Below are positions 1 to 6,648 of a DNA stretch of 64,000 nt, piece after piece. The stretch is from positions 248,001 through 312,000 of the forward strand of contig NZ_JAAGWH010000013.1 in assembly GCF_010682105.1 (NCBI RefSeq), written 5' to 3'. This DNA is from Modestobacter muralis. Lineage in GTDB: Bacteria; Actinomycetota; Actinomycetes; Mycobacteriales; Geodermatophilaceae. The notes under the pieces are model-generated. The model was not told where the DNA came from. It saw nothing but the letters and a program-made list of their open reading frames with translations, and made no database searches. The translations under genes and the position numbers were made by a program. Numbering within the stretch: the first letter of the stretch is position 1; each line of letters starts with the position of its first letter.

Positions 1-2
1 CC

Positions 3-149
3 CTGACCGTCGCAGGCGGTGTCGGCCTGGTGCACCTGGGCCTGGACCGCGCGCTGGGCTACGGCGTCACGTACGACTCCGGCTTCGGCCACACCCACCT
101 GGGCAGCAAGGGCCCGGACGCCGACCACGGCCGAGCACAGCACCGCTGA
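3..149 (+). CDS. DUF4260-like membrane protein, C-terminal fragment
   Basis: Only the last 48 codons lie in the window; the 5' part is beyond the left edge. The readable end contains LVHLGLDRALGYG followed by a TGFxxTHLG-like stretch (here SGFGHTHLG). This resembles the C-terminus of small DUF4260 membrane proteins, whose function is unknown. The frame ends at TGA 147-149 and faces the convergent anti-sigma gene. The assignment rests on a short motif only. Confidence 0.5.
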   Translation: MTVAGGVGLVHLGLDRALGYGVTYDSGFGHTHLGSKGPDADHGRAQHR

Positions 150-204
150 CCCACACGCACCGTGCTCGGACGGCGACGACGGCCCCCCGACGTCCCCGAT
201 CCGG

Positions 205-651
205 TCAGTCCTCGGAGGAGGGCATGACCGCCCACACCACCTTCTGGTCGCCGGGGGCGAACCACCCGCAGGACAGGGCGAAGTCGGCGATCATCCCGAG
301 TCCCATCCCGCCGTCGCTCGGGTCCCGGGTCGACGTGGGCCGCGGCGGGTCCTCCGCGGCCCGGTCAGCGACCTGCAGCAGGACCCCACCCGCGCTGGTG
401 CAGACCTCGACGTCCACCGGCGCCCGGCCGTGGCGCAGAGCGTTGGACATCAGCTCGTCCAGGGCGAGCACGGACTCCTCGACGCGGTTCTCGCGCGACC
501 GGGGTGCCTCCTCGGTGGCCGCGGCGACCCAGGCCCGGAACTCGCGACGGACCGACGGCAGGTCCCGCAGGTGCTGCGGGGACCACGACCTGCAGTTGTA
601 GCCGCGCGGCGGTCGCGCCTCGAGCCACGGCCGGACCTGCTCCTCTGTCAC
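205..651 (-). CDS. Anti-sigma regulatory factor, ATP-binding (HATPase_c_2)
   Basis: A 148-residue protein of the RsbW/SpoIIAB-like serine kinase family, which sequesters a sigma factor and phosphorylates an anti-sigma antagonist. The Bergerat ATP site is visible: N-box LDELMSNALRHG at about residues 64-75 and glycine box GGMGLGMIADFA at about 114-125. The GTG start at 651 is chosen because GGAGGGG lies just upstream on the minus strand; longer open frames lack protein-like composition. It lies 118 bp downstream of the SpoIIE phosphatase on the same strand, so the two may be co-transcribed. Its sigma partner is not in the window. Confidence 0.85.
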   Translation of the reverse strand: MTEEQVRPWLEARPPRGYNCRSWSPQHLRDLPSVRREFRAWVAAATEEAPRSRENRVEESVLALDELMSNALRHGRAPVDVEVCTSAGGVLLQVADRAAEDPPRPTSTRDPSDGGMGLGMIADFALSCGWFAPGDQKVVWAVMPSSED

Positions 652-769
652 GCGACCCCTCCGTGCTGTCGTGTCCCGTCGGGCGTGCCACGCAGGACTT
701 CCCGACAGCCGACCGGGTGACACGTCGGCGACCAGACCATCTCGCACCGGATGACCGGTGCCCGAGGGG

Positions 770-2095
770 TCAGCCCTCGATGTCGCCGGCGGGGAGGCCA
801 CCGAGGATGCCGCGGGCCAGTTCGTCGTCCCGCGGCGGGCCGCGCCACTCCACGAGCAGCAGCGAGGCGTCGTCGCTGGTCCGGCCACCGCGGGCGTCCA
901 TGAGGGCGTGGGAGAGGAGGCGCACGGTCTCGGCCACGCTCGCCCGGGCGGTGTCGGCCTGCTCGACGAACTCCCGCAGTCGCGCCTCACCGAACTGGGC
1001 TCCGTCGGCGAGCCGTTCCTCGACGACGCCGTCGGTGAAGAACAGCACCCGGTCACCGGGTCCCAGCTGGACGGTGGACACCTGGGGGGCGGCCCCGCCG
1101 AAGCCCACGGGCCGGGTGATGGGGCCGGTGAGCTGGTCGACGGCTCCACCGGCACGGATCAGCAGTGCGGCGGGATGGCCGGCGTTCACCCAGCTCAGCA
1201 CGCCGGTCACGGTGTCCAGCCGGCCCACCTGCGCCGTGGCGAAGCGACCCGGGTAGGTGGCGGACAGCACGTCGTCCATGTGCACGTACAGGTCCGGCAG
1301 CGACATCTCCGACCGCCGTCCGTGCCGGTAGGTCGCCACCACGATCGTCGCCATCGTGGCCGCCTCCAGCCCGTGGCCCATGGCGTCGAAGACCGCCAGG
1401 TGCAGCACGTGGCCGTCCAGGGCGTAGTCGAAGCTGTCCCCGCCCACGTCGTAGGCCGGTTCCAGGATGCCCGCCAGGGCGACGTCGGGGGTGGTCATCA
1501 CCAGCGGGGGCAGCGTCTGCCACTGCAGGTGCGCCGACAGGCTCATCGGTGCCGCGGTGCGCACCCGGGCGAACGTGGTCGTGTAGAGCGACTTGGTGAC
1601 GATCAGGTCCGCGGTCAGGCCGGCCACGCGCTGGGCCAGCCGGCGGTCGTTGTCGTCCACCTCCGGCAGCGTGAAGGCCAGGACGCCGACCCGGTCGGAA
1701 CCGTCGAGCATCGGCAGGAACATCCGCACCGACCCGTCGGGCAGCTCCTGCTCGATGCGGGCGTCCTGGGTGAAGGCGCGTCCCGGCCAGCTCCCCGCGA
1801 TCGGGCAGGACTCGCCCACCAGGCCCTGACCGGTCAGCGGGTTGAGGGTCCGCTGGTCGTAGTCCTGCAGCCAGATGCTGACGTCGGTGCCGCCGACGGC
1901 GGCGATCTCCTGGGCCACCAGCAGCCCCACCAGGCGGGCCGGCATGAGGTGGGCCCGGTCCAGCAGGGAGCCCAGCACGCGCTCCCCGAGGCTCTCCTCG
2001 CGCGAGCGCCCCTGCTCGTCGACGAAGCCCACCCCGGCCGAGGCACCGGGCGCCGGGCGTAGGAGACCGCGGTCGTCCGCACCGTCGTTGCTCAT
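770..2095 (-). CDS. GAF-domain PP2C/SpoIIE family serine phosphatase
   Basis: A 441-residue cytosolic phosphatase of the RsbU/SpoIIE type, which would dephosphorylate an anti-sigma antagonist in a partner-switching cascade. Residues about 35-170 look like a GAF sensory domain (IWLQDYD, PGRAF, FLPMLDGSDRVGVLAF). The C-terminal half is PP2C-like with metal-binding acidic residues in GGDSFDY (about 219-225) and FDAMGHG (about 236-242), then FFTDGVVEER and SDDASLLLVEW. The ATG at 2095 is preceded by GGGGAG. It is divergent from a second anti-sigma ATPase and upstream of another on its own strand. The signal sensed by the GAF domain cannot be read from sequence. Confidence 0.9.
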   Translation of the reverse strand: MSNDGADDRGLLRPAPGASAGVGFVDEQGRSREESLGERVLGSLLDRAHLMPARLVGLLVAQEIAAVGGTDVSIWLQDYDQRTLNPLTGQGLVGESCPIAGSWPGRAFTQDARIEQELPDGSVRMFLPMLDGSDRVGVLAFTLPEVDDNDRRLAQRVAGLTADLIVTKSLYTTTFARVRTAAPMSLSAHLQWQTLPPLVMTTPDVALAGILEPAYDVGGDSFDYALDGHVLHLAVFDAMGHGLEAATMATIVVATYRHGRRSEMSLPDLYVHMDDVLSATYPGRFATAQVGRLDTVTGVLSWVNAGHPAALLIRAGGAVDQLTGPITRPVGFGGAAPQVSTVQLGPGDRVLFFTDGVVEERLADGAQFGEARLREFVEQADTARASVAETVRLLSHALMDARGGRTSDDASLLLVEWRGPPRDDELARGILGGLPAGDIEG

Positions 2096-2442
2096 GCGCT
2101 CCCCTGTCACGTCCCGCCCCATGACAGGTGACCGGTCGGCGACCCAGGCGCACCGGCCGCGCACCGGCGTCGTGCAACGCCGCGCAGACCCGCAGGGCAG
2201 CGCGACGGCGTGACGATACGCCCGGCGAGCCCACGGTCAGGAGACCGGCGCAACGGTGCGTCGCGGGCACCCCGAGCCGCCGCCGCTGCCCGGTCGGCCG
2301 CCGCACCGGGCGGGAGCGCTCGGGGAGGACTACACATGGAGGGGATCGGTCCTCTGGAACGGGGGCCGACCACCTCGGTCAAGCAGCGGCCACAGATCCG
2401 TCGCAGTAGAGAGCTGGCCGAACACCTCTGCGGGGCCCGCTC
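2096..2442. other. 347-bp divergent intergenic region without a recognisable gene
   Basis: This gap separates the minus-strand SpoIIE phosphatase from the plus-strand anti-sigma ATPase and must hold both promoters. Open frames across it have no protein-like composition. No convincing operator palindrome or RNA element was seen. Confidence 0.5.
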
Positions 2443-2922
2443 ATGCGCACTGTCCCTCCCGACCTCTCCTGGCCCGCCCACGCTCCGCCGCCCAGCACGT
2501 CCGGCTGGTCGTGGACGCCGAGGGGGCTCGCTGAACTGTCGGCCATCCGACGCGAACTCCGGACCGTCCTGACGATGCAGTCCACCCCCGGCGATCAGCT
2601 CGAGCAGCAGGACGCCCAGGAGCGGCTGGTCCTCGTCTTCGACGAGATGTCGTCCAACGCGCTGCGGCACGGTGCCCCGCCGGTCACGACGGCCGTGAAC
2701 CGGACGGCCGGCGGCTGGCTGCTCGTGGTCACCGACAGCGCCACGGCGACACCTCCCCGCCCCGACCCCGGACGCGACCCGGCCAAGGGCGGCCTCGGCC
2801 TCCGGATGATCGCCGACCTGGCCAGCGCCCACGGCTGGTACCCCGGCGACGGGCGCAAGAGCGTCTGGGCGCCGATGTCGGCCGGCGGCGGCGCCGTCAG
2901 CAGGACCGCGCGGGGCCGCTGA
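2443..2922 (+). CDS. Anti-sigma regulatory factor, ATP-binding (HATPase_c_2)
   Basis: A 159-residue protein of the RsbW-like ATPase/kinase family. N-box FDEMSSNALRHG is at about residues 66-77 and the glycine box GGLGLRMIADLA at about 116-127. The core resembles the minus-strand paralogue at 205-651, including the GW after the glycine box, so the two are probably related. The first 30 residues are Pro/Ser-rich and poorly conserved in style, so a start some 25 codons downstream is possible; ATG 2443 is the first in frame. It is divergent from the SpoIIE phosphatase. Confidence 0.82.
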   Translation: MRTVPPDLSWPAHAPPPSTSGWSWTPRGLAELSAIRRELRTVLTMQSTPGDQLEQQDAQERLVLVFDEMSSNALRHGAPPVTTAVNRTAGGWLLVVTDSATATPPRPDPGRDPAKGGLGLRMIADLASAHGWYPGDGRKSVWAPMSAGGGAVSRTARGR

Positions 2923-2973
2923 GCGCCGTCGGTGGACCGACCGACCCCGCCCACCGGACCGGACACCTGGCGG

Positions 2974-3207
2974 TCAGCCCGCGGCGGGCCGGTCGGCGCG
3001 CAGCAGGGCCAGCAGCGACCGCTGGCCCGTCCCGTCCAGCCCGGCGGCGTGCAGGCAGTCCTGGAGGGTGGCCTGGACCCGCTGCCGGGCCCGCAGGCTG
3101 GCCTCGGTGAGCGCGAGCGCCCGGACCCGCCGGTCGGCGGGGTCAAGATGGCAGTGGCGTGAGACATGAAGGCCTCCGGGTGGGGAGCGGTTCCCAGACA
3201 GCTCCAC
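2974..3207 (-). CDS. Small protein of unknown function, start possibly frameshifted
   Basis: From the DPADRR stretch to the end this frame shows strong high-GC third positions and a helical, Arg/Leu-rich protein-like sequence, so the last 45-50 codons look coding. The only in-frame start is GTG at 3207, and the first dozen codons have atypical composition. In a neighbouring frame an ATG at 3167 is preceded by GGAGG with 5-nt spacing and would join the good frame after eight codons by a -1 shift. The gene may therefore be about 65 codons and carry a frameshift or sequencing error. No family recognised. Confidence 0.4.
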   Translation of the reverse strand: MELSGNRSPPGGLHVSRHCHLDPADRRVRALALTEASLRARQRVQATLQDCLHAAGLDGTGQRSLLALLRADRPAAG

Positions 3208-3229
3208 ACCTCACTCGGAGGTCTTCCTC

Positions 3230-3274
3230 ATGTCACCAGCCGCCGTCACCAACGTCCGTGGTCAGTACAGCTAG
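3230..3274 (+). CDS. Possible 14-residue peptide MSPAAVTNVRGQYS
   Basis: An ATG at 3230 is preceded by CGGAGGTC with near-ideal spacing and opens a 14-codon frame ending in TAG 3272-3274. The stop overlaps the stop of the convergent amidohydrolase gene. The good ribosome-binding site is the only evidence, with composition typical of a short translated leader or regulatory peptide. It could also be chance. Confidence 0.25.
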   Translation: MSPAAVTNVRGQYS

Positions 3275-4563
3275 CGGCCGGCGAGCCGCATCGCGCGGGT
3301 CTGCACGGCGGCGCGCAGGGCGGCCTCGTCGACCGTGGTCGAGACGCCGTCGGCCACGACCTGCCGGCCGGCCACCCAGGTGTCGCGCACGTGCCGGGAG
3401 CCCACCGACCACACCAGGTGGGTGAGCAGGTCGGTGACCTCGCCGACGGGGACGAACGCGATGTCGTCGGTGTCGACGTGCACCAGGTCCGCGCGCCGCC
3501 CGGCGGTCAGCTGCCCCAGGTCCGGGCGGCCGATCGCGTCGGCCGCCGCACCCGTGGCCAGCCAGAACGCCTCCGGGGCGGTGAGCGCCATGGCGTCCCG
3601 CTCGCGCAGCCGGGCCAGCTGGGCGGCCAGCCGCAGGTCCTCGAACAGGTCGAGGTTGTCGTTGGAGGCCGGGCCGTCGGTGCCGATGCCGACCCGGATG
3701 CCCAGGTCGAGCATGTCCCGCAGCCGGGCGGTGCCGCTGGCCAGCTTGGTGTTGCTGCCCGGGCAGTGCGCCACCGCGACGTCGTACTCCCGCCACAGCT
3801 CGAGGTCGCCGTCGTCCATGTGCACGCAGTGGGCGCCGAGCACCCGCCCGCCCAGGACGTCGTGGGAGGCCAGCAGCTGCGGCACGCTCAGGCCGTGGGT
3901 GGCCAGCAGGTCGGCGCCCTCGGTCGCGGTCTCGGCGACGTGCACGGTCAGCAGCAGGTCGTGTACGCGGGCGGCCTCGGCGGCCTGGGTCAGCACCGGC
4001 AGCGGCACCGTGTAGGCCGCGTGCGGGCCGATCCCGTACTCGACCTGCGCGTCGCCGTCGGCCGACAGCCGGACGGCGGTGTCCAGCTGCTCGTCGAAGG
4101 TGCCGAACCCGGGCAGCCCGATCAGCGGGTTTGCGATCACCGCCCGGGCGCCGGTCGCCCGCAACGCCGCGGCGATCTGCTCGGGGTGGAAGTACATCTC
4201 CACGCTGGTGGTGACGCCGTGCCGCAGCATCTCCGCCGATGCCGCGGTCATCGCGACCTCGACGTCCTCCGGGGTGAGCCTCGCCTCACGCGGCCACATC
4301 ACCTCGCGCAGCCAGCGGTCCAGCGGCAGTCCCTCGCCCTGGCCGCGGAACAGCACCATCGGGGAGTGCGCGTGGGTGTTGACCATGCCCGGGACCAGGA
4401 CGCCGGACAGCGCCGTGACCTCGGCGTCCGGGGCCGGCGGGGCGTCGGCGGCGGGTCCGACCCAGCGGATGAGGCCGTCGTCCACGTCGAGCACGGCGTC
4501 GGGGACGACGGTGCCGGCGCGGTCCCCGACCACGACGGCGCGGGCGGTGAATCGCTGCACCAT
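3271..4563 (-). CDS. Amidohydrolase, SAH/MTA-deaminase-like
   Basis: A 430-residue metal-dependent hydrolase of the ATZ/TRZ/MtaD group, which deaminates amino-purines or related heterocycles in the cytosol. Visible features are the HxH metal site (H64, H66 in VNTHAHS), H208 and the proton-shuttling E211 in HVAE, H245 in GAHCVH, the metal Asp (about D296) in GTDG, and the CPGSNTKLASG signature. This pattern best fits 5'-methylthioadenosine/S-adenosylhomocysteine deaminases; guanine or 8-oxoguanine deaminase is the main alternative. The ATG at 4563 gives the normal family N-terminus (MVQRFTAR). It is divergent from the DedA operon. Confidence 0.85.
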   Translation of the reverse strand: MVQRFTARAVVVGDRAGTVVPDAVLDVDDGLIRWVGPAADAPPAPDAEVTALSGVLVPGMVNTHAHSPMVLFRGQGEGLPLDRWLREVMWPREARLTPEDVEVAMTAASAEMLRHGVTTSVEMYFHPEQIAAALRATGARAVIANPLIGLPGFGTFDEQLDTAVRLSADGDAQVEYGIGPHAAYTVPLPVLTQAAEAARVHDLLLTVHVAETATEGADLLATHGLSVPQLLASHDVLGGRVLGAHCVHMDDGDLELWREYDVAVAHCPGSNTKLASGTARLRDMLDLGIRVGIGTDGPASNDNLDLFEDLRLAAQLARLRERDAMALTAPEAFWLATGAAADAIGRPDLGQLTAGRRADLVHVDTDDIAFVPVGEVTDLLTHLVWSVGSRHVRDTWVAGRQVVADGVSTTVDEAALRAAVQTRAMRLAGR

Positions 4564-4634
4564 GGCGCGCACCCTACGGTCGCCCCCGGCGCGGAGCAGG
4601 GCGGCGCACAGAGGACGCCGATACCGTGTGGCCC

Positions 4635-5318
4635 ATGTCCGTCCTCGCCGCTGCCGCAACCGACGAAGGCGGGATCACCGGCTTCCTGCTCGACCTCGTC
4701 GAGAAGCTGGGTGCGCCCGGCGTCGGTCTCACGATCCTGATCGAGACCGTCATCCCGCCGATCCCCAGCGAGGCGGTGCTCGGCGCCGCCGGGGTGCTGA
4801 TCAACGACGGCCGGCTCAACGTCGTCCCGGTCGTGCTGTTCGCCACGCTGGGCTCGGTGATCGGGGCGCTGGTCCTCTACTGGATCGGCCGCGCCCTCGG
4901 CCCGCGCCGCTCGCACGCCTTCCTCGACCGGCTGCCGCTGGTGGAGACCACCGACGTCGACCGCACCTTCGCGTGGTTCGAGAAGCACGGCCGGTCGGCG
5001 GTGTTCTTCGGCCGGATGGTGCCCATCGTGCGCAGCTTCGTGTCCGTGCCCGCCGGGGTCGTGAAGATGCCGCTCCCGCAGTTCCTGCTGTTCACCACCG
5101 CCGGGTCGCTGATCTGGAACAGCGTGCTGATCGGGCTGGGCGTGGCGGCCGGCGACTTCGTCGAGGCGAACCTGCACTACCTCGACTACGTCGTGGTGGC
5201 CGCGGTCGTGGCGTTCGTGGGCTGGTTCCTCTACCGCAAGTTCAGCGGCCGGATGGACCGGCCGGCCAAGGCCGGCGTCCACCTGCCCGCCGACCCGCGG
5301 GACGACGAGACCCGGTGA
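4635..5318 (+). CDS. DedA family membrane protein
   Basis: A 227-residue integral membrane protein with about five hydrophobic segments. DedA proteins act in polyprenyl-phosphate or phospholipid recycling and in maintaining the proton motive force. The family signature is present: ETVIPPIPSE at about residues 38-46 and GRMVPIVRSFVSVPAG at about 126-141. ATG 4635 is preferred over the GTG three codons upstream because it gives the usual N-terminus. Its stop overlaps the GTG of the next gene (GTGA), so the two are translationally coupled. Confidence 0.9.
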   Translation: MSVLAAAATDEGGITGFLLDLVEKLGAPGVGLTILIETVIPPIPSEAVLGAAGVLINDGRLNVVPVVLFATLGSVIGALVLYWIGRALGPRRSHAFLDRLPLVETTDVDRTFAWFEKHGRSAVFFGRMVPIVRSFVSVPAGVVKMPLPQFLLFTTAGSLIWNSVLIGLGVAAGDFVEANLHYLDYVVVAAVVAFVGWFLYRKFSGRMDRPAKAGVHLPADPRDDETR

Positions 5319-5995
5319 CCGGGGGCCGCACCCGTCCCGCGGTCGTCGCCTTCGACGTCAACGAGACCCTGCTCGACCTCGCCCCCCTCGGGGCGGCGCT
5401 GACCGAGCAGGGCGCGTCGGCCGACGCCCTGCCCGCGGTGTTCTCCCGCACGCTGGTGACCGGGTTCGCCGGCGCGGCCATGGACACCTGGTTCCCGTTC
5501 CGGGCCGCCTTCGAGTCCTCCGTCGCCCAGGTGACCGGGCTGCCGACCGCGGCCTGCGCGGCCGTCGCCGACTCGTTCATGGAGCTCTCGCCGCACCCGG
5601 ACGTCGAGCCCGCGCTGCGCCGACTCGTGGGCGCCGGCGTGCGGGTCGTGACGCTGAGCCACGGGGCGCCCGGGGTGGCCGAGGCCGGGCTGACCCGTGG
5701 CGGCGTCGCCGTGCTGGTCGAGCGGATGCTGACCTCGGAGTCGATCCGGGCGTGGAAGCCCGCCCGCGAGGCCTACCTCTGGGCGGCCGGCGTCTGCGGC
5801 GTCGCACCGGAGCAGATGGCGCTGGTGGCGGCGCACTCCTGGGACGTGCTGGGCGCCCGGCGCGCCGGGCTCACCACCGGCTTCACCTCGGGGCGGTCGG
5901 AGCAGGTGTTCGCCGACGTCCTCGGTGCCCCGGACGTGCAGGGCGCCACGCTGGTCGAGGTCGTTGACGCGCTGCTGGCCCTCCCTCCCCGGTGA
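5315..5995 (+). CDS. HAD-superfamily hydrolase, haloacid dehalogenase type II-like
   Basis: A 226-residue HAD enzyme. Motif I is FDVNETLLDL with the nucleophilic Asp at about residue 14, motif II is TLSHG, a Lys lies in RAWKPAREAY, and a motif IV-like region follows in ALVAAHSWDVLGA. The pattern fits type II (S)-2-haloacid dehalogenases and related phosphatases; the substrate cannot be read. The GTG at 5315 overlaps the DedA stop by 4 bp, and its own stop overlaps the next gene, so it is the middle gene of a tightly coupled three-gene operon. Confidence 0.85.
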   Translation: MTGGRTRPAVVAFDVNETLLDLAPLGAALTEQGASADALPAVFSRTLVTGFAGAAMDTWFPFRAAFESSVAQVTGLPTAACAAVADSFMELSPHPDVEPALRRLVGAGVRVVTLSHGAPGVAEAGLTRGGVAVLVERMLTSESIRAWKPAREAYLWAAGVCGVAPEQMALVAAHSWDVLGARRAGLTTGFTSGRSEQVFADVLGAPDVQGATLVEVVDALLALPPR

Positions 5996-6600
5996 GGGAG
6001 GTCGACACCCCGCTGGGCCCCGCGCACGTGCACCGGCACGAGCCGGACGGCGCGGTGCGCGGCACGCTCGTGCTCGGCGGCGGCGCGGGTGGCAGCGTGG
6101 ACGCCGCCGACCTGGTCGCGGTGGCCGAAAGCGCCTGCGCGGCCGGCTGGCGGGTGCTGCGGGTCGAGCAGCCCTGGCGGGTGGCCGGGAGGCGGATCGC
6201 CCCCGCTCCGGCCCGGCTCGACGAGGGCTGGACAGCGGTGCTCGCCACCCTCCGGGACGACGGCGTCCTGACCGGGCCGCTGGTGCTCGGTGGCCGCAGC
6301 GCCGGGGCCCGGGTGGCCTGCCGGACGGCGTCGGCGGCGGGCGCTGCCGGGGTGCTGGCGCTGGCGTTCCCGCTGCACCCACCGGGCCGGCCGGAGAAGA
6401 GCCGCGCCGCCGAGCTCGCGCTGGCCGGCGTCCCGCTGCTGGTGGTGCAGGGCGCGACCGACGCGTTCGGCGGCCCCGCCGAGGTCACTGCCGTGCTGCC
6501 CGCGGGCGGTCGGGTGCACGCGGTCGTCGGTGACCACTCGCTGAAGCAGGACGTCACCGCCGTGGCGACCGCAGCCGCCGACTGGCTCAGCACGCTGTAG
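5992..6600 (+). CDS. Alpha/beta hydrolase, KANL3/Tex30-like
   Basis: A 202-residue hydrolase-fold protein. It has the LVLGGGAGG oxyanion region near residue 29, the nucleophile elbow GGRSAGARVA with Ser near 100, an acidic residue in QGATDAFGGP and the final His in VVGDHSLK, a complete triad in the order of the KANL3/Tex30 dienelactone-hydrolase-like family. The biochemical role of that family in bacteria is uncertain. The GTG start overlaps the HAD gene stop by 4 bp, and a perfect hairpin follows its stop at once. Confidence 0.8.
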   Translation: MREVDTPLGPAHVHRHEPDGAVRGTLVLGGGAGGSVDAADLVAVAESACAAGWRVLRVEQPWRVAGRRIAPAPARLDEGWTAVLATLRDDGVLTGPLVLGGRSAGARVACRTASAAGAAGVLALAFPLHPPGRPEKSRAAELALAGVPLLVVQGATDAFGGPAEVTAVLPAGGRVHAVVGDHSLKQDVTAVATAAADWLSTL

Positions 6601-6640
6601 TGGAGTCCCAGCGCGTCGTCTTCCGAGCGCTGGGACTCCA
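6601..6640. terminator. Bidirectional hairpin between convergent genes
   Basis: Arms 6601-6614 and 6627-6640 (TGGAGTCCCAGCGC and its exact complement) flank a 12-nt loop. It starts immediately after the TAG of the hydrolase gene and lies just beyond the end of the convergent CoxG-like gene. There is no T-tract, as is usual in high-GC actinobacteria. The 13-bp core arm recurs at 56749-56786. Confidence 0.7.
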
Positions 6641-6648
6641 TCAGCCGC

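Noticed and set aside
758-2062. A 434-codon plus-strand frame rich in Gly, His, Arg and Gln
   Set aside because: It is the shadow of the SpoIIE phosphatase, whose metal motifs and ribosome site are convincing.
2928-2941. GTCGGT-GG-ACCGAC as a terminator between convergent genes
   Set aside because: Only six pairs with a two-base centre; too weak to call against this GC background.
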